Assembly (NCBI GenBank): GCA_963830455.1
Contig: CAWHMT010000004.1
Coordinates: forward strand, 124,001-188,000
Length of the DNA: 64,000 bases
Reading direction: 5' to 3'
Source of the DNA: 20CM-2-65-7 sp963830455
Lineage (GTDB): Bacteria > Gemmatimonadota > Gemmatimonadetes > Gemmatimonadales > GWC2-71-9
Shown piece by piece: positions 8,010 through 15,753 of this stretch; within the stretch, counting starts at the first letter, position 1, and the number at the start of each line of letters is the position of its first letter. The notes under the pieces are model-generated. The model was not told the origin of the DNA, searched no databases, and saw only the letters and a program-made list of their open reading frames with translations. The position numbers and the translations under genes are program-made.

Positions 8010-9879
8010 TCTCCAGGCGCAGGGCGACTGGCCGGTGTACGGCCGCGATCCGGGCGGCGCGCGGTTTTCGCCGCTCACCCAGATCACGCGCGCCAACGTC
8101 GCGCAACTGCGGGTCGCCTGGACGTATCACACCGGCATGCCCGATATGGCCGGCATGCGGCACCGGCCACCGCAGCTCGAGGTCACGCCGCTCGTCGTGG
8201 ACGGACTGATGTATCTCAGCACGCCGGTGGGTGTGATCGCGGCGCTCGACCCCGCGACCGGTGTCGAGCGCTGGCATTACGACGCCGGCGTCGACCCGCA
8301 TCGCGGGTACGGCGACTTTGCGAGCCGCGGTGTCGCGTTCTGGCGCGATAACCGCGGAATTCCCAGCGCCGTCTGCGCGCGCCGCATCTTCGCCACGACG
8401 ATCGACAGCCGGTTGCTCGCGCTCGACGCGGTGACCGGCAAGCCGTGCGCCGGCTTTGGAGCATCGGGGGCGATTGATCTCCGCGTTGGTCTGCGCGTGC
8501 CCCCCTCGGAGTTCCAGGCCTATGAAGTGACGTCGCCCCCCGTCGTCGTGGGCGATCTGGTCATCACCGGCTCGGCGGTTGCCGACAACAGCTCGCCGGC
8601 GCCGGCGAGCGGCGAGGTCCGGGCGTTCGATGCGCGCACCGGCGTGCTCAAGTGGACGTTCGACCCCGTGCCCCAGGATTCGGGCGACGCCGCCTTCAAG
8701 ACGTGGGAGAGCGGCAGTGCCGCGCGTACCGGCGCCGCCAACGTCTGGTCGATCATGGTGGCGGATCCCGAGCGCGATCTCGTGTTTCTGCCGACGTCGA
8801 GCCCCGCGCCCGATTATTTCGGCGGGCTGCGGCTGGGAGAGAACCGCTACGCCAATTCGATCGTGGCGCTGCGCGCCTCCACCGGCCGCGTGGTGTGGCA
8901 CTTCCAGACCGTGCACCACGATTTGTGGGACTACGACAACGCGTCGCCGCCGGCGTTGACCACGGTAACGCAGAACGGTGCCGCCGTGCCCGCCGTCGTT
9001 CAGACCACCAAGTCGGGGATGATGTTCGTGCTCGACCGGCTGACCGGGAAACCGCTGTTTCCCGTCGAGGAGCGAGCTGTCCCGGCCAGCCGCGTGGCGG
9101 GGGAGACAGCGTCTCAAACACAACCGTTTACGGCAGTTACGCCATCGCTCGTGCCCCTCAGTTACACGGCGGACAGTGCCTGGGGGCCGACGCCGGAGGC
9201 ACGGGACGCCTGCCGCAGCATCCTGGCCCCGCTCTGGACGGAGGGGCCGTTTACGCCCCCCTCGCTCCAGGGGACACTCTCCGTCCCGTCGAACATCGGC
9301 GGCGCCCACTGGGGCGGAGTCGCCATAGATCGAGGGCGCGGACTCGCCGTCGTCCCGGTGAACCGGGTCGCAACGATGGTGCAGCTGTTTCCGGCCGAGG
9401 GGTTCAACGGCGACAGTATTCGGCGCGAGGATGCGGCACGCGGCATCACCGACTTCGAGTACACCCGCATGCGCGGCACACCCTACGTCATGCGCCGGCG
9501 GATCATTCTCGGCCCGAGCGGCCTGCCCTGCACGCCGCCGCCGTGGGGCGCGCTCGTCGCGGTGAACCTGGCCACCGGCGGCATCGCCTGGAACGTGCCC
9601 CTCGGCTCGATGGGCGGCGTCCCGGGATCACCGAATCTTGGTGGGCCGATCGCGACGGCAGGGGGCGTGGTCTTCATCGGCGCGACGCTCGATCGCCAGC
9701 TCCATGCGTTCGATATCGAGACCGGCCGGGAGCTGTGGAACGCCCCGCTCCCCGCCGGCGCGCGCGCCACACCGATGACGTATGAGGCGGGCGGCCGGCA
9801 GTTCGTCGTGATCGCGGCAGGCGGGGGCGGCCCGTTCGGGGCGGGCGACGCCATCATCGCGTTTGCACTTCCGAATTGA
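7981..9879 (+). CDS. PQQ-dependent (quinoprotein) glucose-type dehydrogenase, soluble form
   Basis: A 632-aa eight-bladed PQQ propeller. Signs include DWPVYGRDPGGARFSPLTQITRANVAQLRVAWTYHTG at the start, repeated W-motif blades (ALDPATGVERWHYD, AFDARTGVLKWTFD, ALRASTGRVVWHFQTVHHDLWDYD) and the end GRQFVVIAAGGGG. The HHDLWDYD segment is typical of membrane-type glucose/quinate dehydrogenases. The five N-terminal membrane helices of E. coli Gcd are absent, replaced by a short signal peptide (MLTLLLLVASLQAQ), so it should be periplasmic. No haem CxxCH motif is present. It would oxidise a sugar or polyol and pass electrons to quinone or to a partner. The start at 7981 overlaps the upstream thioredoxin gene by 29 bp, suggesting one transcript. 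Confidence 0.85.
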   Translation: MLTLLLLVASLQAQGDWPVYGRDPGGARFSPLTQITRANVAQLRVAWTYHTGMPDMAGMRHRPPQLEVTPLVVDGLMYLSTPVGVIAALDPATGVERWHYDAGVDPHRGYGDFASRGVAFWRDNRGIPSAVCARRIFATTIDSRLLALDAVTGKPCAGFGASGAIDLRVGLRVPPSEFQAYEVTSPPVVVGDLVITGSAVADNSSPAPASGEVRAFDARTGVLKWTFDPVPQDSGDAAFKTWESGSAARTGAANVWSIMVADPERDLVFLPTSSPAPDYFGGLRLGENRYANSIVALRASTGRVVWHFQTVHHDLWDYDNASPPALTTVTQNGAAVPAVVQTTKSGMMFVLDRLTGKPLFPVEERAVPASRVAGETASQTQPFTAVTPSLVPLSYTADSAWGPTPEARDACRSILAPLWTEGPFTPPSLQGTLSVPSNIGGAHWGGVAIDRGRGLAVVPVNRVATMVQLFPAEGFNGDSIRREDAARGITDFEYTRMRGTPYVMRRRIILGPSGLPCTPPPWGALVAVNLATGGIAWNVPLGSMGGVPGSPNLGGPIATAGGVVFIGATLDRQLHAFDIETGRELWNAPLPAGARATPMTYEAGGRQFVVIAAGGGGPFGAGDAIIAFALPN

Positions 9880-9885
9880 ATTCCC

Positions 9886-9891
9886 TAACCT
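9886..9891 (+). promoter_or_regulatory. Possible -10 element (TAACCT) of a leaderless promoter
   Basis: TAACCT matches TAnnnT and lies 5 nt before the GTG start of the nucleoside hydrolase gene at 9897, a spacing seen at several other genes in this window. Confidence 0.3.
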
Positions 9892-9896
9892 AGAGG

Positions 9897-10862
9897 GTGT
9901 CTGACGCGACCGGTCCCACTTTCCAAGCCCCGCTTCCCGTAGTCATCGATACCGACCCCGGCATCGACGATTGCCTGGCCCTGCTCCTGGCGCTCAACTC
10001 CCCCGAGCTCGACGTGCGCGCCATCTCGATCTCGTACGGCAACACCGTCGTCGAGCACGCGTTCCGCAACGCGGTCGAGATCATCCGCAGAGCCAAACAC
10101 GGGGAGGGGGCGCGCGTGCCGATTGGCATCGGCGCCCGCCGTCCGCTCAAACGGCAGCTCCAGGTCGCGGATGACACGCACGGCCCGTCGGGCCTCGGCT
10201 ATGCCGATCTGCCGCCGGCCGGCGTGATTCTCGACTATGTGCGGCCGTTGGAGCGACTGCTCGAGGCGCAGCCCGAGCCGGTCACGCTCGTCACGCTCGG
10301 CCCCGTGACGAGTCTCGCGCTGGTGTTGCGCGCGAATCCGAACCTGGTCCACGAGAAGGTCGCGCGCCACGTTGCGATGATCGGCAACATCGAAGCGGCC
10401 GGAAACCAGACGCGCTTCTCCGAATTCAACGCCTGGTGCGACCCCGAAGCGCTCGCGACCGTGCTCGCCGCCGAGATCCCGACGGAAATGATCGGGCTGG
10501 ACGTCACGCGCAAAGTGATCATGAAAGGGAACGAGGTGGAGCGGCTCGCGCAGCACGCGCCCTGGCTGTACGAGGCGCTGCGGTTCTACGTCGAATTCCA
10601 CAAGCAGCAGGAGGGACTCGACGGGGCCGTGATCAATGACGTGCTCGCCATTGCCTACCTCATGCAGCCCGACGTGCTGACGTTCAGCGACCTGCGGATC
10701 TCGGTGGACCTGGACGACGGCCAGCGTCGCGGCCGCACCAGGCTCGATCCCAAGGGCTCGTTCGCGCGCGTGGCGATGGATGTGCATCCAGCGCCCGTGC
10801 GGCGCATGCTGTTCGAGCGCGTCCTCCCGGCCGGTGCGCCCGTCGAGGAGGCGCTGGCATGA
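9897..10862 (+). CDS. Inosine/uridine-preferring nucleoside hydrolase
   Basis: A 321-aa cytoplasmic N-ribohydrolase that splits nucleosides into base and ribose. The calcium-binding signature VVIDTDPGIDD (Asp18, Asp20, Asp24, Asp25) opens the protein. Other family blocks are LVTLGPVTSLALVLRANPNL, FSEFNAWCDPEA and the late DGAVINDVLAIAYLM, which supplies the last metal-binding Asp. Length and layout are normal for the IunH/RihA family. A GTG start (9897) is the first codon of the conserved frame. The end overlaps the next ATG (ATGA), so the two genes are coupled. Confidence 0.9.
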   Translation: MSDATGPTFQAPLPVVIDTDPGIDDCLALLLALNSPELDVRAISISYGNTVVEHAFRNAVEIIRRAKHGEGARVPIGIGARRPLKRQLQVADDTHGPSGLGYADLPPAGVILDYVRPLERLLEAQPEPVTLVTLGPVTSLALVLRANPNLVHEKVARHVAMIGNIEAAGNQTRFSEFNAWCDPEALATVLAAEIPTEMIGLDVTRKVIMKGNEVERLAQHAPWLYEALRFYVEFHKQQEGLDGAVINDVLAIAYLMQPDVLTFSDLRISVDLDDGQRRGRTRLDPKGSFARVAMDVHPAPVRRMLFERVLPAGAPVEEALA

Positions 10863-11824
10863 CGATTCCCCGGAAAGTGGCGGTCATCGGTGCCGGCGAC
10901 ATCGGCATCGGCTGGGCCGCGCTGTGCGCCTCGGCAGGATGGTCGGTGGCGATCTTCGACTTGAACCCGAACACGCTGGAGCGCGCGTCGGAAGAGATCG
11001 AGCGGCGGACGCGGGCACTCGTAGCGCTCGATCGCGCGCCCGCGGGGATCGTGGAGCGTGGCCTGCGCGAGCTGGTACGCGCGAAATTTCTGAGCGAAGC
11101 GGTCCAGGATGCGGACTGGGTGATCGAGGCGATTCATGAGGACGTGCTCGCGAAGCAAAAACTGCACGCGGCGCTCGAGCAGTCCGTGGGCGGCGACGTG
11201 CTCATCAGCTCATCGTCGAGCGGCCTCGCGCCCACGGAGATCTTTGGCCGCTGCCGGCGGCTGGACCGTTGTCTCGTCACGCATCCGCTCAGTCCAACGG
11301 AGCTCATCCCCATCGTCGAAGTCGTTCCCGAAGGGCGTACTTCGCCCGCGACCATCGCGCGCGCCGCGGATTATCTGCGCGCCCTGGGGCGGCACCCCAT
11401 CGTGCTGAAGAAGGCGATTCCCGGGTACGTGGTCGGGCGAGTCGCCGCCGCGGTGTGGCGCGAGTGCATCGATCTCGTGTTGCGCGGGGTGATTTCGGTG
11501 GACGATCTCGACCGGGCCGTCTCGCTGGGGCCGGGCATCGGGTGGGCGGCGGCCGGGCCGCACCTCACGTATCACCTCGCCGCGGGCGAGGGCGGGATCC
11601 GCGGTTTCACCCAGCACCTGCTTGCGAGCTTCGAGAGTTGGTGGCAGCAGCTCGCTCACTGGGCCCAGCTCGACCCTGAACAGCAGCGAACCTTGATTCA
11701 GGGCATCGAGCGGGCGTATAAAGGAAAGGTCGAGTTCCTGCGTGAAGCGCGAGACAGGCGTCTCAACGCCATTCTCAAGGCGTTGGAGCAGTCGCGCGCA
11801 CCATCAGAATCGGAATCCGGCTGA
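10859..11824 (+). CDS. 3-hydroxyacyl-CoA dehydrogenase family protein (lambda-crystallin/L-gulonate dehydrogenase-like)
   Basis: A 321-aa NAD-dependent dehydrogenase. The Rossmann motif VAVIGAGDIGIGWAALCASAGW is at 9-30. DADWVIEAIHEDVLAKQKL and SSSSSGLAPTEI follow, then the catalytic His in VTHPLSPTELIPIVEVVP. The C-terminal helical domain carries PGYVVGRVAAAVWRECIDLVLRG. Single-domain proteins of this size often act on 3-hydroxy acids or L-gulonate rather than fatty acyl-CoA, so the substrate is open. It is coupled to the nucleoside hydrolase by an ATGA overlap. Its last 50 bp overlap the convergent usp gene. Confidence 0.82.
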   Translation: MTIPRKVAVIGAGDIGIGWAALCASAGWSVAIFDLNPNTLERASEEIERRTRALVALDRAPAGIVERGLRELVRAKFLSEAVQDADWVIEAIHEDVLAKQKLHAALEQSVGGDVLISSSSSGLAPTEIFGRCRRLDRCLVTHPLSPTELIPIVEVVPEGRTSPATIARAADYLRALGRHPIVLKKAIPGYVVGRVAAAVWRECIDLVLRGVISVDDLDRAVSLGPGIGWAAAGPHLTYHLAAGEGGIRGFTQHLLASFESWWQQLAHWAQLDPEQQRTLIQGIERAYKGKVEFLREARDRRLNAILKALEQSRAPSESESG

Positions 11825-12209
11825 CGTGTCGTAATGCTGTCGCGGTGGTGCCATGAACCACATCGCCCAATAGCGAGTGTCCGTGAGTCGCCATGGCGAT
11901 CAGATCCACCTTCTCCCGCTCCGCCGCCGCCGCGATTTCCTTGGCCGGATCCCCCGCCGCCAGCACCGCATCGACCTCGACGCCCGCCTGCCGCAGCTGC
12001 CGGGAGACGCGCTCCAGGTAGGCACGGTCTTCCTTCATTTCCTGCGATTCGCGCAGGTTGAGCTGCTCCATGTTGCGCGCCGCCCACCCGTCGGCGACGT
12101 GGAGCAGCAACACTTCAGAACCCAGCAGCTTCGCGAGGCCGGTGACGTGCTTCAGAATCGCCTCGTCGGCGGGGCCGTTCTCGAGCGGCACCAGGATCCG
12201 CTTGTACAT
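11775..12209 (-). CDS. UspA-family universal stress protein
   Basis: A 144-aa cytoplasmic stress protein. The start KRILVPLENGPADEAILKHV and the C-terminal ATP-binding pattern MATHGHSLLGDVVHGTTATALRHVSRIPILMVR (the G-2x-G-9x-G-S/T type) are diagnostic. A coiled helix with many Glu/Arg residues lies in the middle. Its ATG shares one base with the mntH stop (TGATG), so it is the last gene of the mntR-mntH-usp operon. This suggests a link between metal status and stress. Its 3' end overlaps the convergent dehydrogenase gene by 50 bp. Confidence 0.88.
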   Translation of the reverse strand: MYKRILVPLENGPADEAILKHVTGLAKLLGSEVLLLHVADGWAARNMEQLNLRESQEMKEDRAYLERVSRQLRQAGVEVDAVLAAGDPAKEIAAAAEREKVDLIAMATHGHSLLGDVVHGTTATALRHVSRIPILMVRATAPTP

Positions 12210-13549
12210 CAGGTGACCCAGCCCTTGAACGTCTGCACCAGGAGCCAGACGTTCAACGTCGCGATGAAAACCGCAACAAAGTACGCGAGGACCTTCAGCC
12301 AGCTGGTGTTCACGAACTCGCCCATCTTCAGGCGGTCCGACGTAAACATCACCAGGGGGAAGACCGCAAACGAGAGCTGCAAGCTCAAGATCACCTGGCT
12401 GAGGATCAGGAGTTGGGCGGTGCCGTGCTCGCCGAAGAAAATAGCCGTCAGCGCGGCGGGCACAATCGCGATCAACCGGGTGATCAGCCGCCGCAGCCAC
12501 GGCCGGATCCGGATATTGAGGAAGCCTTCCATCACGATCTGGCCGGCCAGAGTGCCGGTGAGGGTGGAGTTCTGCCCCGAGGCGAGCAGCGCGAACGCGA
12601 ACACGGCGCTGGCCCCGGTAACGCCGAGCAGCGGCGTCAGCAGGCGATAGGCATCCTGAATCTCCGCGACGCCCGTTTCGCCGGCGCGATGGAACGTCGC
12701 CGCCGCAACGATGAGGATCGCCGCGTTGATGAATAGCGCGAACGAGAGTGCGACGGTCGAGTCGACAAAAGCGAATTTCACCGCTTCCCGTTTGCCCGCC
12801 GGCGTCTCGTCGTAGCTGCGCGTCTGCACCACGGAGGAATGGAGATACAGGTTGTGCGGCATCACGGTCGCACCCAGGATACCGATCGCGATATACAGTT
12901 TGTCGGGGTCCTTTAGAATGGTCAGCCGCGGCAGGAAGCCGGAGAGCACGTCGCCCGCATCGGGCTTCGAGATGAGAATCTCGAACAGGAAGCAGCCGGC
13001 GATCGTCGCGATCAGCACAACGACGAGCGCCTCGAGCAAACGGAAGCCCCTCTGCTGCATGTACAGCACGATCAACACGTCGAGCGCGGTGATCGCGATG
13101 CCCCAGGGCAACGGAATGCCAAACAGCAGATTCAGGGCGATCGCCGAGCCGATGACCTCCGCGAGGTCGCACGCGGCGATAGCGATTTCGCAGATCACCC
13201 AGAGGAAGAACGACACCGGCTTCGAGTAGTGATCGCGGCACGCCTGTGCGAGGTCGCGGCCGGTCACGATGCCGAGCTTCGCCGCGAGGCCTTGCAGTAG
13301 AATCGCCATCAGGTTGGACAGTAGAATGACGGTGAGGAGCGTGTATCCGAAGCGCGCGCCACCCGCGAGATCAGTGGCCCAGTTGCCGGGGTCCATGTAG
13401 CCGACGGCAACGAGATAGCCGGGGCCCGCGAACGCGAGCGCTTTTCTCCACCAGCCTACCTTGTTGACCGGAACCGTGCGGTAGACTTCGGCAAGGCTCG
13501 GCGCGAACCGGGGACGGCGCCACCCACCGTCGATGACGCTATTCGCCAT
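12209..13549 (-). CDS. mntH: NRAMP-family divalent metal (Mn2+/Fe2+) transporter
   Basis: A 446-aa inner-membrane proton-coupled metal importer with about eleven helices. The metal-binding motif in helix 1 is visible as GYMDPGNWATDLA (DPGN), and helix 6 has ATVMPHNLYLHS (MPH). The signature ASGQNSTLTGTLAGQIVMEGF also fits. The ATG at 13549 overlaps the last 11 bases of mntR. The longer upstream reading in the same frame is only the mntR shadow. It is co-transcribed with a DtxR-type regulator, so Mn or Fe control is expected. Confidence 0.93.
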   Translation of the reverse strand: MANSVIDGGWRRPRFAPSLAEVYRTVPVNKVGWWRKALAFAGPGYLVAVGYMDPGNWATDLAGGARFGYTLLTVILLSNLMAILLQGLAAKLGIVTGRDLAQACRDHYSKPVSFFLWVICEIAIAACDLAEVIGSAIALNLLFGIPLPWGIAITALDVLIVLYMQQRGFRLLEALVVVLIATIAGCFLFEILISKPDAGDVLSGFLPRLTILKDPDKLYIAIGILGATVMPHNLYLHSSVVQTRSYDETPAGKREAVKFAFVDSTVALSFALFINAAILIVAAATFHRAGETGVAEIQDAYRLLTPLLGVTGASAVFAFALLASGQNSTLTGTLAGQIVMEGFLNIRIRPWLRRLITRLIAIVPAALTAIFFGEHGTAQLLILSQVILSLQLSFAVFPLVMFTSDRLKMGEFVNTSWLKVLAYFVAVFIATLNVWLLVQTFKGWVT

Positions 13550-14240
13550 CGGTCCCCTCCGGGCGGCAGAAGAGCAGCAACCCCAGCTCCTGGCCGACGA
13601 CGCGTGTCGTGCCGTCACTGAGCCGCACGATCGTCGGGCCGTTGAACGGCTGCCGATCGACGGGCGTGAGATGCACGCCCGGCGTGAGGCCCTGCTCGGC
13701 GAGATAGTGCAATCGCTCCGGATCTTCGTCGCCCACTTCCTGCAGCACCACGGAGGTACCCACCTCCGCCTGAGCGAGCGTGACGAGCTCCGCTTCTTCG
13801 ATTTCACCGGCGGCCGTTGGAATCGGGGCGCCGTGGGGATCGTAACGCGGCTCGCCGAGCGCGTCCGCCATCCGCTCGATCAGCTTCTCGGAGGCGGCGT
13901 GCTCCAACCGCTCGGCCTCGACGTGCACGTCACCCCAGTCGAACCCGAGCTTGCTCGTGAGATACGATTCCAGAATGCGATGACGACGAATCATCTGGAG
14001 CGCCGCGCGGCGACCCTGCGGCGTCAGTTGCACGCCGCGATAGGGTACGTGCTCGATGAGCCCGGTTTCGGAGAGGCGCTTCATCATGCCACTCACCGAC
14101 GGCGGCGCGACTTCGAGCATTTCTGCAATGCCGCTCGTCGTGGCGAACCCGCCCTGACTGGTGAGGTGAAAAACAGACTTGAGATAGTCTTCGACCGATC
14201 GCGTGAGCGGCGGTTGGGGCGCCCGCGTCCCTGCGTTCAC
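13539..14240 (-). CDS. mntR: DtxR/MntR-family metal-dependent repressor with C-terminal FeoA domain
   Basis: A 233-aa winged-helix repressor. The N-terminal HTH reads SVEDYLKSVFHL, TTSGIAEMLEVAPPSVSGMMKRLSETGLI. A dimerisation/metal domain follows (RRHRILESYL, HVEAERLEHAASEKLIERMADALGEP), then an SH3-like FeoA domain (about 155-230: VVLQEVGDEDPERLHYLAEQGLTPG). I chose GTG 14240 because GGAGGA lies just upstream. A TTG at 14267 in the same frame is part of a TTGACA box. It is the first gene of the mntR-mntH-usp operon and probably represses itself through the palindrome on its -10. Mn versus Fe specificity cannot be read with certainty. Confidence 0.9.
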   Translation of the reverse strand: MNAGTRAPQPPLTRSVEDYLKSVFHLTSQGGFATTSGIAEMLEVAPPSVSGMMKRLSETGLIEHVPYRGVQLTPQGRRAALQMIRRHRILESYLTSKLGFDWGDVHVEAERLEHAASEKLIERMADALGEPRYDPHGAPIPTAAGEIEEAELVTLAQAEVGTSVVLQEVGDEDPERLHYLAEQGLTPGVHLTPVDRQPFNGPTIVRLSDGTTRVVGQELGLLLFCRPEGTDGE

Positions 14241-14279
14241 GAGTCCTCCAGTGCAATACACTGTCAACGAGACAGGGCA

Positions 14280-14293
14280 TTAGGCTATCCTAA
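14280..14293. promoter_or_regulatory. DtxR/MntR-type operator, TTAGGCTATCCTAA
   Basis: A perfect inverted repeat TTAGG-N4-CCTAA that resembles half of the known DtxR/IdeR box (TTAGGTTAGSCTAACCTAA). It overlaps the -10 of the mntR promoter, so metal-loaded repressor would block polymerase. Confidence 0.65.
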
Positions 14294-14310
14294 ATCGCAG
14301 ATACTGTCAA
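14282..14310 (-). promoter_or_regulatory. mntR-mntH-usp promoter
   Basis: On the reverse strand TTGACA (14310-14305) is followed by 17 bp and TAGCCT (14287-14282). The leader of about 35 nt contains a CTGTC-N5-GACAG inverted repeat (14261-14275) and ends in a good ribosome site before GTG 14240. Confidence 0.5.
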
Positions 14311-14333
14311 GCGAAGTTGTGGATTTTGTAAGA

Positions 14334-14909
14334 CTAAGAAACTAGGCTAATTAGCGGTGTGAGAATGCGCTCGCTCATCCCCCAGATAGTGTGTTTTCCG
14401 ATGGTATATGCGGGTAGTACCTGTCGGGGGATGCCAGGATGATCGACCGTGATCGTCCCACGCCCCCCCGGCGCTTGCAGCGCGCGAAAAGGCACCCAGA
14501 AGGCGGCTTGGACCTCCGGGCTGGGGACAATCCTCGGCTGGGCTGTCAACGAGAATACAAATGGTCGAACCCGGACGGGTGGGAGGACGGGCGTGCGCGG
14601 GTAGAGGTCATCGAGGACGCCGAGACGCTCGGCAGCTGATAAGTCGACGCCGATTTCCTCGAGCGTCTCACGAGTCGCGGTGGTCAGCAGGTCGGGATCG
14701 GTGGGTTCGCGACGTCCGCCGGGAAAGGCGATCTGTCCCGACCACGTATCGCCGGCGCGCACGGCGCGATGGATGAACAGCGCCTCCAGCCCTTCGTCGC
14801 CGTCGTGTAGGATTACCGCGACGGCCGCGGCAATCATCCCAGTTTCAAACGGGATTTCGACAGCTCGGTAATCGCGCAGCGTGCGCCGCGCGTCGTTCAC
14901 GGTAGCCAA
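14334..14909 (-). CDS. Nudix hydrolase, CoA pyrophosphatase-like (NudL/YeaB type)
   Basis: A 191-aa cytoplasmic hydrolase. The Nudix box is complete: GGRREPTDPDLLTTATRETLEEIGVD gives the catalytic REtxEEiG core. The preceding FIHRAVRAGDTWSGQIAFPGG matches the NuCoA-type extension, so cleavage of CoA or its thioesters is the best guess. The first codon is TTG (14909); a GTG at 14900 is an equally good start. A TAGTCCCT-type short repeat fills the few bases between this gene and the reductase upstream. Confidence 0.85.
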   Translation of the reverse strand: MATVNDARRTLRDYRAVEIPFETGMIAAAVAVILHDGDEGLEALFIHRAVRAGDTWSGQIAFPGGRREPTDPDLLTTATRETLEEIGVDLSAAERLGVLDDLYPRTPVLPPVRVRPFVFSLTAQPRIVPSPEVQAAFWVPFRALQAPGGRGTITVDHPGIPRQVLPAYTIGKHTIWGMSERILTPLISLVS

Positions 14910-14910
14910 G

Positions 14911-14940
14911 AGTCCCTAGTCCCCACCCCTAGCCCCTAAG
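14911..14940. repeat. Short-period degenerate repeat (ccctagtcccc type)
   Basis: Three to four copies of a 7-9 nt word around agtccct/acccct/agcccct. It overlaps the stop codon of the reductase gene and lies just upstream of the Nudix start. A very similar repeat is at 21763-21788. Confidence 0.6.
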
Positions 14941-15730
14941 CAGAGACCTCCTCGCCTCCATCGACATTAATCACATTGCCCGTGATCCAGTCCGCTCCGG
15001 GATGCGACAGCGCCACGATAGCGCCGCCCAGGTCCCGCGGCGTCGTGAGCCGGTGATGCGGGTTTCGCTGAGTGGCGATCTCAACGAGTTTCTCGTTCCC
15101 CGGGATCTTCCGGAGTGCCGGCGTGTCGGTGACGCCGCCGCGCAGCGCGTTGACCGTGATCTCGCGGGGCGCGAGCTCGAGCGCGAGCTGGCGCGTATGC
15201 GACTCGAGCGCCGCTTTGGCCGCCGAGACCGCGCCGTACGTCGCGAACACGCGGGTCGAGCCGGAGGAGGTCATCGAAAAGATCCGGCCGCCCTTCCCCA
15301 TCAGGCCATGCTTCACGACGCCCTGCGACCAGTACACCAGCGAGTGCGCCATCACATCGAGCGTCATGTCGATGTTCGCCTTGTTCAACACGTCATCGCC
15401 GATGTAGGGCTTCAGGGTCCCAAACGCGAGCGAGTGCAGCAGCACGGCAACGTTCAGCTTCTGTTTGGTGAGCTCGGCGAGGACTTCGTTGCGCTTTTCT
15501 TCGTCGGCCGCGTTGATGTTGAAGTATTGCGTCTTGCGGCCGAGCTTCTCGATGTCGCGACGAATCTCGGCGACGTGCTCGAGACCGGCTTTGCGGTCCA
15601 GGTGTACGCCGACGATGTCGTAGCCGGCCTGCGCCAGCGCGCGGGCCGCGCCTTCACCGAATCCGCTCGAAGCCCCGAGAATGAGCGCCCATTTGGGCGT
15701 CTGCAGCTGTGCGTGTGCGTTGTCTGACAT
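14936..15730 (-). CDS. fabL: SDR-family enoyl-ACP reductase, FabL-like
   Basis: A 264-aa NAD(P)H-dependent reductase of the short-chain superfamily. The nucleotide motif LILGASSGFGEGAAR is at 17-30. The catalytic pair is spaced Y-x6-K (YGAVSAAK, Tyr165 and Lys172), the spacing of enoyl-ACP reductases rather than the Y-x3-K of ketoreductases. LLHSLAFGTLKPY and GGVTDTPALRKIPG resemble FabL/FabI. It would catalyse the last step of fatty acid elongation. ATG 15730 lies 23 bp from the divergent symporter start; TATTAT is 6 nt upstream of the ATG, implying leaderless transcription. FabL versus another SDR enzyme is likely but unproven. Confidence 0.78.
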   Translation of the reverse strand: MSDNAHAQLQTPKWALILGASSGFGEGAARALAQAGYDIVGVHLDRKAGLEHVAEIRRDIEKLGRKTQYFNINAADEEKRNEVLAELTKQKLNVAVLLHSLAFGTLKPYIGDDVLNKANIDMTLDVMAHSLVYWSQGVVKHGLMGKGGRIFSMTSSGSTRVFATYGAVSAAKAALESHTRQLALELAPREITVNALRGGVTDTPALRKIPGNEKLVEIATQRNPHHRLTTPRDLGGAIVALSHPGADWITGNVINVDGGEEVSA

Positions 15731-15753
15731 GGCGATATAATAGCCCACCTACA
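15731..15753. promoter_or_regulatory. Shared divergent promoter core (TATAAT/TATTAT)
   Basis: Forward, TATAAT (15736-15741) precedes the symporter ATG at 15754 by 12 nt. Reverse, TATTAT (15742-15737) is 6 nt before the reductase ATG at 15730. The two hexamers share five bases, so this is a candidate bidirectional promoter. Confidence 0.55.

Noticed and set aside
7963..9309. Long reverse-strand ORF opposite the PQQ dehydrogenase
   Set aside because: Its translation is Arg/His-rich low-complexity sequence without any family motif, while the forward frame carries clear PQQ blades. It is a GC-rich shadow.
11775..13241. 488-aa reverse reading covering usp and mntH
   Set aside because: Only its last 144 codons are real (UspA). 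The upstream part is the out-of-frame shadow of mntH, with random composition.
14262..14267. TTGACA/TTG as start of mntR or as a second -35
   Set aside because: No -10 follows at 16-18 bp before the gene, and starting at this TTG would ignore the strong GGAGGA site before GTG 14240.
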